In this document: piece by piece, positions 25,322 to 34,626 of the stretch
Layout: each line of letters begins with the position of its first letter
Numbering within the stretch: position 1 is the stretch's first letter
DNA from: Aggregatilineales bacterium
Lineage (GTDB): Bacteria; Chloroflexota; Anaerolineae; Aggregatilineales; Phototrophicaceae
NCBI GenBank assembly: GCA_030834905.1
Contig: JAUQWZ010000011.1
Location: 248,001-312,000, forward strand
Reading direction: 5' to 3'
DNA: 64,000 nt
The notes under the pieces: generated by a model
What the model saw: only the letters and a program-made list of their open reading frames with translations
The model's database searches: none
Told to the model about the DNA's origin: nothing
Program-made: the position numbers and the translations under genes

Positions 25322-28300
25322 ATGGCGAACGAAGACCGCGCCCATTCAGCCAATTTCAACCGCCCGCCGCGGATTCAGTTCCCGGAACTCGAAGCGCGCG
25401 AGGTCAATATCCCCGCCCCGCCCGCCGTCCAGGATTTACCGGAACAGAATCTGCTCGTCAGCGTCCTGCCGGTCGCGGGCATTGGCATCATGGCGATATT
25501 CTACGTCTTTCGCTCGGCGTCGTCGGGCGGCGACAGCCTGTTTTTCGCGCTGCCGATGCTGATCATGGCGTTCTTCACCATTGGGGGCACGCTGCTGGCA
25601 CAGCGCTGGCGCAAGAGCGACCACGCGCGGCGGCAGAGCGAAGCTGAACTCAACTATATTCGCGTCCTCGAAAAGAAGCGCGTCCGGCTGCAAGCCGCCC
25701 ACGACGCGCAGATCGCCATCCTTCAGCACGATTTTCCTGAGCCGGAAGCATGGCTCAACCTTGCCCTGACGCGCGACCAGCGGTTGTGGGAGCGCCGCGC
25801 CGAAGACGACGATTTCGCCAGTATGCGGATCGGCGTCGGGCGCATTCCGTCAATTGTCAAAATCAACACCCCTGATCCCGACTCGGACAGCGAAGGGCTT
25901 GACCGCGCCTTTGCGCTGGCGGACGAATATCGCTATCTCGCCCACGCGCCGGTGGTCGCCTCGCTGACCAGCGACGTTTCGATTGGCTTCTGCGGCAAGC
26001 GCGCCGCCGTCCTGAAAGCCGTTCGCGCGGCAGTCTGCGACCTGACGCTCACCCACGCGCCGCAGGATTTGCACATTCACGTCGTCGCCGCGCAGTCGAG
26101 CGCCGACGACTGGCGCTGGATGGAATGGCTGCCCCACGCCAGCCAAAGCCATCGCGGCGGCGCGGCGGATCTGGTCGCGCTGGATACCAACAACATCCGC
26201 AACCTGATGGGCAACCTCAGCCAGATCATTGACGAGCGCAAAGAGCAGAAGGGCAACACCATCCCTCACCTGCTGCTGATCATCGACGATCCGCAGCTTG
26301 TCGAGTCGGAAGCCGTCTACTCGACTATTCTGCGCGAAGGTGGCGCAGTAGGCGCGTCGGCGCTGTGTCTGGTCAACAGCTTTGAAAATATCCCGTCGCA
26401 GTGCGGTGCGGCGGTTGAAATTCGCGCCGATGAAACCTTCCGTTTCGCCCGCGTCGGCGCTGAAGGCTTCGAGATCGAAGGCAGCCGCATTGACGAGATT
26501 TCGATGCAGGACGCGGAAAACATCGCCCGCGCGCTGTCGTCAATCGTCATCCGCGAAATCGGCACCGGCGGGCGCATCCCACGTCGGGTCGATCTGCTCG
26601 ATATTTACGGCGTGCGCTATGTTGAAGAACTGCGCGAACGGATGCGCAACAAATGGAATCGCCCGATTCGTAAGGGCATGATCCCCTTCCCGGTGCCGAT
26701 TGGTCGCGAAAGTCTGGCGGTCAACACCGAGATCGCCCTCGATGAAGAAAATCACGGTCCACACGGTATGCTCGCCGGAACGACCGGCTCCGGTAAGAGC
26801 GAGCTGCTGCAAACGCTGATCTGTTCGCTGGTTATCGAACACGATCCACGCCTGCTGACGCTGCTGCTGATCGACTTTAAAGGCGGGGCGACCTTCAACG
26901 TGTTCTCCGCCCTGCCCCACACCGTCGGCATGGTGACCAACCTCGATTCGATTCGGGTATCGCGCGCGCTGGAGGCGCTCAAAGCCGAGACACAGTACCG
27001 GCAGCAGTTCCTCGAAAGCATGAACGTGCGCGACGTCAACCAGTATCACCGCTTCTACGTCAACAGCCCGGAACGCTTCAACGATCCGACCTTCAAGGCG
27101 CTGCCCCATCTGTTCATCATCGTGGACGAATTCGCCCAGTTGGCGAAGGAAATGCCTGATTTCATGCGCGAGCTGGTGCGCACCGTTCAGGTCGGGCGCA
27201 GCCTCGGCTTGCACCTGCTGCTGGGCACGCAAAGCCCGATGGACGTGATCACCGACGAGATGAACGCCAACTTACAATTCCGTATCTGCCTGCGCGTTCA
27301 AAACGTCGAAGCCAGCCGCGCCATGCTGCGCCGCCCGGACGCGGCGTTCCTGCCATCCGGCTGGCCCGGTCGCGGTTATTTCCAGGTTGGCGCGCAGGGC
27401 ATGTTCAAGCAGTTCCAGACGGCGTATGTCGGTGCCGATTACGAGCGCAAGCGCAATGACGAAGCGCCGGAAGAAAAAGTCATCCTCGAACTCATCACCG
27501 GCAGCGGCGACGTCGTCAATCTGCTGCCGGATACGCGCACGTCCTTCCCGGCGTCCACCAATGGCAGCAGCGTTCAGCCAACCGAGCCGTACACCGTCGC
27601 CAAAGCGATTTCAGAAACGATTGTCGATTTCTCCAAGACCGAATCCGTCCCCTGGATGAAGCCGCTGCTGCTGCCGCCGCTGGAAGATCGCATCAGCCTG
27701 GCAGCTCCCTTCACCAAATCCAGCGCCGTTGGCTGGAACGGCGTCGAATGGCTGGATGCGGGCGAAGATCACGAAGGCAGCCCGATTCAGACCGGCAGCG
27801 CGCCGGTGGGCATCCTGGACGATGTCTACAACCGCACCCAGCATCCGCTGTGGATCAACCTGAACACCACCGAGGGCAGCCGCACCAACCGCAAGGATGG
27901 TCACGCCATCGTCATGGGCAGCCCCGGCAGCGGCAAAACGATGTTCATCCGCACGCTGGCGGTCAGCCTCGCCCTGCTGCACCCGCCGGAAAAGCTGCAC
28001 ATGTACTTCCTCAGCTTTACCGGCACCGGGCTGGACGAACTGGGCAGCCTGCCGCACGCGGAGCGCACCATCTACGGCACCGAAACCGAGCGCGTGCGCC
28101 GTCTTTTCGGGCGGCTGATTCAGGCGCTGGATGACCGCCAGACCGGACGCGCCGAACCGTTCAGCCCGATCATTCTGGTCGCCATCGATCAGTTCGAGCA
28201 GTTCCGCGATACCTACCGCGACCAGCACATGAGCGACCTCGAACGCATCGTCAACGAAGGGCGCGCCGTTGGCATCTATCTGGTGCTGACCGCCAACAGC

Positions 28301-29587
28301 CCGAATGTGATTCCAGATCGCATCCGTTCGCTGGTGCAGCAGCGGATCGCGCTTCAGTTGGGCGACTCGACTGACTATGTAATGGCGGTCGGGCGCACCG
28401 GCGGGCATGGCGACGGCGATTTACCCAGCGGGCGCGGCTTCTTCTCCAACAGCCCGCCGCTTGCCTGCCAGCTCAGTATGCCCTGCCTGCGGATGCCCGA
28501 AGACGATCAGGACATGATGAACGGCATGACCCAGATCATCGAATCGCTGCGTCTGGGCTATCTTCAGCTTCAGAACCTCACGCTGGACGCGACTATCACG
28601 GCGGAAAACCAGCAGGCGCCCGCGCCGATTGCCGAACTGCCGACCAAGATTCCGCTGCATACGATCTACGCGCAGGTTCACCGCCAGAACGCCTATCACA
28701 TCGTTACGCCCATCGGGCGGCGCGATAACGACGCCCTGAGTCCCTACAGCGTCGATTGGTGGGAAGAGGGTCCGCATTTCATCGTCACCGGACCGCCCGG
28801 ATCAGGCAAAACCAATCTGCTCCAGGCGGCGATTCTTTCGGCGGCGCAGCAGCATTCGCCGGAACAGCTTCGCTTCCTGCTGGTCGATTTCAACGGGCGC
28901 AGCCTGCGCTCGCTCAACAACCTGAAGCACGTCATTCGCCGCGTCACCGACGTGTCAGAGCTTCAGACGCAGCTTTGCCATCTGGCGTCGGAGATGAACG
29001 CCTTTACCGAACGCTCGCGCGATCTGATGGGCGACGGCAGCGCGCCGCTGGAAATTCCGGCAACCGTAGTCATCATTGACGACTATGACCCCACCAGCGA
29101 GGCGTTGAGCGCCAACCCCGAACTGCTGACCCAGCTTCGCGATCATGTACGGCTGCACAGCGAACTGGGGCTGTATATCTGGGTGGCGGGCTATCTGGAG
29201 CGCATGAGCGACCCGCTGATCAAGCAGCTTCTGCTGCGGCGCTCCGGCTTCGGCTTGATGATCCGCGACAGCCTGCAAAAGCTGAACGTGCGCACGACCG
29301 GCTTGCCCGCCGACGCCATGCCCGAAGGGCGCGCGTACGTGCCGCAGCACAACCGCGTCGAAGTCGTGCAAACGGTGCTGATCGACAGTCCGCAGACCTA
29401 CGTGACGCAGATCAACGACAAGCTGTGGAAGAAATCTGAGCGCGCCGTCTGGCTGAACCCGGCGCAGGGCAATGCCCCGCTGCTGATGCCGGACGCGCCG
29501 GTGCGGGCATCGTATCGCGACGTCAGCATTGACACGCCGGGCTTGATTCAGGATCTGCTCGGCGGCACAGGCAAGAAGAAGAACTAA
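25322..29587 (+). CDS. Type VII secretion ATPase, EccC/EssC-like (FtsK/SpoIIIE family)
   Basis: The 1421 residues start with an EccC-like N-terminus (RPPRIQFPELEAREVNIPAP) and two membrane helices (about 44-63 and 72-93). Three FtsK-type ATPase modules follow, with Walker A motifs GTTGSGKS (486), GSPGSGKT (866) and GPPGSGKT (1157). Walker B strands read LFIIVDEFAQL, ILVAIDQFEQF and VVIIDDYDP. All three P-loops look intact. EccC/EssC proteins recognise WXG100-type substrates through the distal ATPase domains and power export through the inner membrane. There is no N-terminal FHA pair as in EssC, so it looks more like an actinobacterial single-chain EccC. No other membrane component is encoded nearby. 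Confidence 0.94.
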   Translation: MANEDRAHSANFNRPPRIQFPELEAREVNIPAPPAVQDLPEQNLLVSVLPVAGIGIMAIFYVFRSASSGGDSLFFALPMLIMAFFTIGGTLLAQRWRKSDHARRQSEAELNYIRVLEKKRVRLQAAHDAQIAILQHDFPEPEAWLNLALTRDQRLWERRAEDDDFASMRIGVGRIPSIVKINTPDPDSDSEGLDRAFALADEYRYLAHAPVVASLTSDVSIGFCGKRAAVLKAVRAAVCDLTLTHAPQDLHIHVVAAQSSADDWRWMEWLPHASQSHRGGAADLVALDTNNIRNLMGNLSQIIDERKEQKGNTIPHLLLIIDDPQLVESEAVYSTILREGGAVGASALCLVNSFENIPSQCGAAVEIRADETFRFARVGAEGFEIEGSRIDEISMQDAENIARALSSIVIREIGTGGRIPRRVDLLDIYGVRYVEELRERMRNKWNRPIRKGMIPFPVPIGRESLAVNTEIALDEENHGPHGMLAGTTGSGKSELLQTLICSLVIEHDPRLLTLLLIDFKGGATFNVFSALPHTVGMVTNLDSIRVSRALEALKAETQYRQQFLESMNVRDVNQYHRFYVNSPERFNDPTFKALPHLFIIVDEFAQLAKEMPDFMRELVRTVQVGRSLGLHLLLGTQSPMDVITDEMNANLQFRICLRVQNVEASRAMLRRPDAAFLPSGWPGRGYFQVGAQGMFKQFQTAYVGADYERKRNDEAPEEKVILELITGSGDVVNLLPDTRTSFPASTNGSSVQPTEPYTVAKAISETIVDFSKTESVPWMKPLLLPPLEDRISLAAPFTKSSAVGWNGVEWLDAGEDHEGSPIQTGSAPVGILDDVYNRTQHPLWINLNTTEGSRTNRKDGHAIVMGSPGSGKTMFIRTLAVSLALLHPPEKLHMYFLSFTGTGLDELGSLPHAERTIYGTETERVRRLFGRLIQALDDRQTGRAEPFSPIILVAIDQFEQFRDTYRDQHMSDLERIVNEGRAVGIYLVLTANSPNVIPDRIRSLVQQRIALQLGDSTDYVMAVGRTGGHGDGDLPSGRGFFSNSPPLACQLSMPCLRMPEDDQDMMNGMTQIIESLRLGYLQLQNLTLDATITAENQQAPAPIAELPTKIPLHTIYAQVHRQNAYHIVTPIGRRDNDALSPYSVDWWEEGPHFIVTGPPGSGKTNLLQAAILSAAQQHSPEQLRFLLVDFNGRSLRSLNNLKHVIRRVTDVSELQTQLCHLASEMNAFTERSRDLMGDGSAPLEIPATVVIIDDYDPTSEALSANPELLTQLRDHVRLHSELGLYIWVAGYLERMSDPLIKQLLLRRSGFGLMIRDSLQKLNVRTTGLPADAMPEGRAYVPQHNRVEVVQTVLIDSPQTYVTQINDKLWKKSERAVWLNPAQGNAPLLMPDAPVRASYRDVSIDTPGLIQDLLGGTGKKKN

Positions 29588-29644
29588 CGCGCGCCGCCGA
29601 AGAAAAGCCTGCTGATGCGGCTTAACAAATAGTGCCGGATTCAT

Positions 29645-29845
29645 TGTAGGGACACGCTAATGTAGTTTCACAAAATAATACGGGTTTTCCGTAGGGACAC
29701 GATATATCGTATCGTGTCCGCGTTATGGCGACCTTTCGGACACCCTGTATGGTGTCCCTACATGTCCCGTATTTAATCATTTGACTGCATTAACGTGTCC
29801 GTTGCCATCCATAAAAACGGACACGACAGTGTCGTGTCCCTACAT
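29645..29845. repeat. Cluster of GTAGGGACAC-type inverted repeats between genes
   Basis: The 361-base gap 29588-29948 has no gene. It holds GTAGGGACACG (29645-), a stem GGACACGATA/TATCGTGTCC (29695-29719), GGACACC/GGTGTCC (29738-29757) and GGACACGAC/GTCGTGTCC (29819-29839). A diverged copy of the same element is at 58930-59025. Confidence 0.75.
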
Positions 29846-29948
29846 TCACACACAACTGCCCACTCGCTATGTTATGGCTGAGGGGGACGGGAGTGAGGTT
29901 TGTTAGCAGTTTCTGCGGTTCAACACTGTTTTTGCGAGCGAGGTTTGT

Positions 29949-30878
29949 GTGCATCCGAAACTGATCAAAGCCAACATCGCGCTCTTTAACGGCGCGCGCT
30001 CCGAAGCGCGGCGGCTGCTCGACGAATATCGCGCCGAAGCCGCCGACGCCAAACCCACGCCGATGGTGCTGTGGATTGACGCGCAGGCGCAGGATACGCA
30101 CGACGAACGCATCGAGCGCCTGCGCGGGCTGATCGAAACGACGGGCGAGAACGACCCCTATGCCCAGCAGGCGCGGGCGTTTATCGAGGACGAGCGCAGT
30201 CTGGGCGATGAAGCAGCGCCCGGCGCGCGAAGCAGCCGTTCGGGCGGCATTGCCGGCGTGCCGTTTGGCAAAGCGGCGCTGTTCGCAGCCGCGGGCGCGG
30301 CGGTGGCGTTCATCGTCTTCAGCGTCCTCAACCCCGGAACTGGCGCGACACCGCTGCCGCAGGCAACCCAATCGTCTGGCGTCGCCACCGCTGCCGATGC
30401 CACGCTGGGCGCAGCCGCCTCAACGCCCCTCGATCTGCCGGATCGCAGCGTGACGGTGGCTAATCCCGATAATTTCACGGCGCAGTATACCCAGGGCGTG
30501 CTGCAAATCACCGCCTATGAGGATCAGTCTGAGCGCGCGGCGAATATCCGCGATCTCGTCGTCCTCAACCCGACCACTGGCGCGCGCTTCTACGCCCTCA
30601 AGCTGCTGTTTGAATGCCGCGCCGAACTGTGCCAGGACCCGCCTGAAGCCAGCCTGACTCTGGAGTTGGAAAACGGCAGTCAGATTCCCGCCATGCCGGA
30701 CGTAGGCGTACACGGCGAAACCCTGTTACAGCCGCGCGCCCGCGGACGCAGCACTAACGGATGGGTGGTATTCGAAATCGCGGCAGACAGCGTGCCCGCC
30801 CGGCTGATCATCACGCCAGCCACCAGCGCCATTTCCGAGACGCCACAACCCCTATTCATCGATCTTCCGGCGTTATAG
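29949..30878 (+). CDS. One-pass membrane protein of the T7SS-like unit, function unknown
   Basis: The start is GTG 29949 with GAGG just upstream. The 309 residues divide into a helical, TPR-like cytoplasmic N-terminus (LIKANIALFNGARSEARRLL, residues 4-95), a membrane helix (about residues 98-121, AALFAAAGAAVAFIVFSVL), and an external beta-rich domain (about 160-309) ending FIDLPAL. Two Cys (CRAELC) may pair outside the cell. It ends 16 bases before the WXG-CHAP gene and so may be its accessory or immunity protein, or a T7SS core subunit not recognisable by sequence. Confidence 0.7.
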   Translation: MHPKLIKANIALFNGARSEARRLLDEYRAEAADAKPTPMVLWIDAQAQDTHDERIERLRGLIETTGENDPYAQQARAFIEDERSLGDEAAPGARSSRSGGIAGVPFGKAALFAAAGAAVAFIVFSVLNPGTGATPLPQATQSSGVATAADATLGAAASTPLDLPDRSVTVANPDNFTAQYTQGVLQITAYEDQSERAANIRDLVVLNPTTGARFYALKLLFECRAELCQDPPEASLTLELENGSQIPAMPDVGVHGETLLQPRARGRSTNGWVVFEIAADSVPARLIITPATSAISETPQPLFIDLPAL

Positions 30879-30894
30879 AGTTGGTGAGGAAACC

Positions 30895-32184
30895 ATGAGC
30901 CAACATGAAGTACGTGTCCGGTTAAGCGAGCTTCGCACCGCATCGGACAACCTGAATTCCGTTGCCGATAAGGTCGATGCCGCCGTCACCACCACCAATG
31001 ATCTGGTAGACAGCCTGATGGCGCGCGGCTTCGTCAGCCCCGCTGCTACGGCGTTCCACACCCGTTTCCTCGGCAAGGTCACCTGGATGGATGAATGGCC
31101 CCTGCACGTGCGCGAATTCGCCGAGCGCCTTACCGAAGCGGCTGACGAAATCGAAGCGGCAATCAGTGACACGATGGATACCAACCCGACGCCCGATTCG
31201 GGATCAGGTGATGGTTCATCGTCGCACGATGGCGGCACTTCTCCTGGCGGCTTTCCGCTGCCAACGCCCACCGGAACCGGACACGGCACGACCACCGGCG
31301 GCAACAGCACTGGCAGCGGCACTTCCTCTGGCACGTCCTCTGGAACATCCGGCACTGGCAGCGGTTCGTCGCGCAGCCGCAGCCAGAACGCGGGTTCCGG
31401 TTCGACTGAGCAGGATGAGCCGGAAGCCCCGCCCGAAGTCGCGCCGCTGGAAGCCTATCTCTCGGCTGCCAACCGCCCGCTTTACGACCAGATCGCCAAC
31501 ACGCAGCAGCAGATCGTGACTGAGGAACAAAACCTCAATCTCATGCGCACGCGCCGCCAGTCGCTTCAGGAACAGTACGACGATTTGAGAACGCGGCTGG
31601 AAGCGGTGGGTGGCAACACCTCGAACGCCCGTATGCAGGCGCTGCTGGACGAAATCGCCCTCCTTGATGGCGACATTGCCGCCTCAGAGGCGCGGATCGC
31701 TGAAATGCAGACCAGCATCGGCGATCTGCAAATGCGGCTGGAGCGCGTGCGTCCGGGCGCGGGCGCTGACCTTGAATTGATCGCCAGCCTCGAAGGCAGC
31801 CGGACGATTGACGCCATCCTCAACGCCACCCGCCAGGCGGATAATTCGGTCAACTGCGTCAACTGGGTCTGTTCGCGGATGCCAATCCCGCCGGGCATTC
31901 CCGGCAACGCGATGACGTGGATCGACAATGCGATTGCCAACCCTGAATACGGCATCACGGTGGGCAGCGAGCCGCTGGTGGGATCGGTGATCGTCATGCA
32001 GCCGGAACACTCGTTCGCGCATGATGTGTTCGGGCATGTGATGTACGTCGAGCGCGTGGAAAACGGGCAGATCTGGGTGACGGACAACTTCCATCACCAG
32101 CCGGTGCTGCTCAATTCGATGACCGACGAACTCTCGGGACCGTATATTCAATATATGTACTTCCCCTGGCAAACACAGGGGTAG
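30895..32184 (+). CDS. WXG100-like/CHAP fusion: candidate secreted peptidoglycan hydrolase
   Basis: The 429 residues show three parts. Residues 1-92 form a WXG100-sized helical hairpin (LSELRTASDNLNSVADKVDA ... TAFHTRFLGKVTWMDEW ... RLTEAADEIEAAISD). Residues about 95-185 are a Gly/Ser/Thr-rich linker and 190-285 a coiled coil. Residues about 315-429 form a CHAP-type domain with Cys321 (NCVNWVC), His381 (GHVMYVE) and Asn near 399 (TDNFHH) as a plausible catalytic triad. CHAP enzymes cut peptidoglycan amide bonds. With no signal peptide, the WXG-like head is the likely export tag for the EccC ATPase. It may be an antibacterial effector or a wall-opening enzyme. Confidence 0.83.
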   Translation: MSQHEVRVRLSELRTASDNLNSVADKVDAAVTTTNDLVDSLMARGFVSPAATAFHTRFLGKVTWMDEWPLHVREFAERLTEAADEIEAAISDTMDTNPTPDSGSGDGSSSHDGGTSPGGFPLPTPTGTGHGTTTGGNSTGSGTSSGTSSGTSGTGSGSSRSRSQNAGSGSTEQDEPEAPPEVAPLEAYLSAANRPLYDQIANTQQQIVTEEQNLNLMRTRRQSLQEQYDDLRTRLEAVGGNTSNARMQALLDEIALLDGDIAASEARIAEMQTSIGDLQMRLERVRPGAGADLELIASLEGSRTIDAILNATRQADNSVNCVNWVCSRMPIPPGIPGNAMTWIDNAIANPEYGITVGSEPLVGSVIVMQPEHSFAHDVFGHVMYVERVENGQIWVTDNFHHQPVLLNSMTDELSGPYIQYMYFPWQTQG

Positions 32185-32250
32185 GCGAGAACGCCCACAC
32201 CCTGAGCAATCTACGATTGCCACTCTCTGCCGCCAGGAAAACTGGTGTAT

Positions 32251-32283
32251 AGGGGCGGTTCGCGAACCGCCCGAACCGCCCCT
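32251..32283. repeat. GGGGCGGTTCG nested palindrome between convergent genes
   Basis: AGGGGCGGTTCG ... CGAACCGCCCCT pair as outer arms, and a 20-base perfect palindrome is nested inside (32253-32272). It may act as a bidirectional terminator or a REP-like element. Confidence 0.6.
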
Positions 32284-32368
32284 ACAATAACGCGCATGAA
32301 TTGTTGCCGGTCAACAATCAAAGGTGTCCTCTCCTCAGCTCTGAGAGAGAATTAGCAGGGGGTGAGGG

Positions 32369-34624
32369 CTAGCCGCCCGCGTTCATCCGCACCCGCGCGT
32401 CCAGCGTCAGTGTCTCGCCTGAACTGAACGTCAGCGTCACCGGAAAGCTTGCCCCTGCTACCAGATCAGCCTGAAGGTTCACCAGCATCAGATGCAGCCC
32501 AAGTGGCTCGATGCGGACGGTCTCGCCGGGCGGGATGTCCAGCGCCGCGATCTGCTCCATCCGCGCTATCCCATCTTCAACCACCGTCTGATGAAGCTCG
32601 ACCCGTTCGGCAGCGCTCGTCGCCGCTTCGACCAGACGCACCGAATCAGCCGTCGGGTTGTCGATAGTCACATAGACCGCGCCCGTTTCCCCGGCAGCCG
32701 CTGGGCGCGCCCAGGCGTCAGCCGCGGTCACAGAACCGCCGGAGGCGATCAGAAGCCACGCCCCGGTCACCAGGCTGATAATCGCCACCAGCCCGATCAC
32801 GCCCACCAGCACCACGCCAACCCGGCGCGCGCGCGGCTGGACAACCGCATAGCCGCCGAGCGCCAGCAGCGCCAATCCCGCAAGGAGCGCAGCAGTTCCG
32901 CGCTGTACCGCCGGGATCGGCAGGTCGATGTCGATCTGCGGCGGCGGCGGCGCGGCAGGAATACTGGCGTCGAAATCGATCACGCTGTCAAATTCGCCCG
33001 GACGCGCCACCGTCATGCGGATCCGCCAGTCGCCGGGCAGGCTGAGGTTTGAGCCGCTGGCGCGATAAAGGCTGTTCCCCTGCGCTTCAGGGCGCAGTTC
33101 GCTTTGCCCCACATCCCCATCGAGGTGGTCAAACCGCAGCCGGATGAGAGAAGCATCGTCAATCACCGCGCCGGTCGTCTCGTCAATCAGCGACACCGTG
33201 AAGGTGTTCTCGCCCACCACGCCCGGCACGATTTCCAGATGCGCCATCAGGTGGTTGGCGCTGCGCATATCGAAGTATGGCGTCACCGCCGCCGCCGCCT
33301 CGTTAGCGGCAGCGACAGCGGCGTTCGCCGCCATTACGCCGCGCGCCGGGTTGAGCGCGGTCATCAAGCCAGCGGCTGCCAGAATACCCACCAGCAGCGC
33401 CACTTCAGCCCCAATCAACCCGCGCAGTCGCCCGATCCATGCCGGGTATCCCTTCATCAGCGCCCGGTGGGTGAGCAGCAGATTGACCGCCGCGATTGCC
33501 AGCAGCGGCAGCAGCAGCACCAGCTTGACTAACAGCGACCGCCCGTAGACCGTCGCCACCAGCGCTTCTACCGAGCCAACGTGCAGCCATGCCGCGTAAA
33601 TTCCGGTGACGACCAGCGCCGCCAGCGCCAGCCGGGCATAATTTGAAAACCAGCCGACCAGCTCGCCCACTTCAAGCGCCGTCAGGCGGGTGCGAATGAG
33701 CGCCAGCGCGAAAGCGACCAACCCGCCAACCCACAAACAGGTCGCCAGCAGGTGCAGTCCGTCGCTGGCGGCTGCCACCAGCGCGTCCGGCGCTGCCGCC
33801 GCGTGGCTTGACAGGCTGTGTAGGAACACCAGTGTCACGCTGACGACCAGCGCCGCCCAGAGCATTCGGGCGCTTGCCCTGCTCCACACCAGCAGCACGC
33901 CGCTGACCAGCCACAGCCCCGCCCGCGCCAGCCAGAGCGCCCCGTAGCTGCTGTTCGCCAGCATCTGCGAAGTTGAATTGACCGTCACGTCACCGGCAGC
34001 CGCCGCCGTTTGCAGAAGCAGCAGCAGCACCTGCGCCGCGCCCAGCAGATACCAACCCACCCAGGTAAGCACGTGCAGGCGGCGGTCAGCATCCAGCGCG
34101 CGGATCGTCACCTGCGCCGGACGCCAGACCAACAGCCGAAAGCCGAGGCTGCCCACAAACAGCGACATTGCCGCCAGATTCAGCCAGCGCCCAGCGATCA
34201 ACCCCGGCGGCGCATCCTCGCTCACCGGCGGCGCGGCTTCGCGCGCTGGCGCGGGCATCCCCACGCCAAAGGCATAGCTACCCTGCGCCAGATGCCCGTC
34301 CGTCGTAGACAGCGAACGCCACGAGACGGTGTAAACGCCGTCCGGCAGATCGTCTACCGCCAGCGTCATCTGATGCGCGTCCTCGGGATCGACGCTGCTG
34401 GGCGCTGGCGAAATGGTGTCGGCGTTCATGTCAAGCAGAGTGATGCGGCTGTAGTCCGGCTCCAGCGGTTCGGTGAACCACAGCCGTATTTCAGTCGGGG
34501 ACTCGGTCAGCGTCTCATTCGCGCCCGGAGACGACCGAGCAAGATTGGCGTGGGCAGAGGCAGGTGCTGCCAGCAGCAGCGCCCCCACCAGGGCGAAGAC
34601 CAGTCCAGCGAAGCGAACCCACAC
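32369..34624 (-). CDS. CopC-CopD-PCuAC fusion, copper uptake/handling protein (YcnJ-like)
   Basis: The 751 residues start at a GTG, with a signal peptide ending SAHA. Next comes a CopC domain (HANLARSSPGANETL ... WRSLSTTDGHLAQGSYAFGV). An eight- to nine-helix CopD membrane region follows (about 140-430), then a periplasmic beta domain, another membrane helix, and a C-terminal PCu(A)C copper-chaperone domain (about 635-745). The last carries the H..M..HxM pattern (VELHQ, ARMEQ, LHLMLV). This makes one polypeptide of a whole copper-relay chain from periplasm to cytoplasm. Its start lies 3 bases from the end of the small exported protein encoded upstream, so they form one operon. Confidence 0.88.
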   Translation of the reverse strand: MWVRFAGLVFALVGALLLAAPASAHANLARSSPGANETLTESPTEIRLWFTEPLEPDYSRITLLDMNADTISPAPSSVDPEDAHQMTLAVDDLPDGVYTVSWRSLSTTDGHLAQGSYAFGVGMPAPAREAAPPVSEDAPPGLIAGRWLNLAAMSLFVGSLGFRLLVWRPAQVTIRALDADRRLHVLTWVGWYLLGAAQVLLLLLQTAAAAGDVTVNSTSQMLANSSYGALWLARAGLWLVSGVLLVWSRASARMLWAALVVSVTLVFLHSLSSHAAAAPDALVAAASDGLHLLATCLWVGGLVAFALALIRTRLTALEVGELVGWFSNYARLALAALVVTGIYAAWLHVGSVEALVATVYGRSLLVKLVLLLPLLAIAAVNLLLTHRALMKGYPAWIGRLRGLIGAEVALLVGILAAAGLMTALNPARGVMAANAAVAAANEAAAAVTPYFDMRSANHLMAHLEIVPGVVGENTFTVSLIDETTGAVIDDASLIRLRFDHLDGDVGQSELRPEAQGNSLYRASGSNLSLPGDWRIRMTVARPGEFDSVIDFDASIPAAPPPPQIDIDLPIPAVQRGTAALLAGLALLALGGYAVVQPRARRVGVVLVGVIGLVAIISLVTGAWLLIASGGSVTAADAWARPAAAGETGAVYVTIDNPTADSVRLVEAATSAAERVELHQTVVEDGIARMEQIAALDIPPGETVRIEPLGLHLMLVNLQADLVAGASFPVTLTFSSGETLTLDARVRMNAGG

Positions 34625-34626
34625 AA

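Noticed and set aside
29645..29845. CRISPR array or tRNA cluster in the gap after EccC
   Set aside because: Hairpin units vary in arm and spacing, with no regular spacers. No cloverleaf with a T-loop GTTCGAATC was found.
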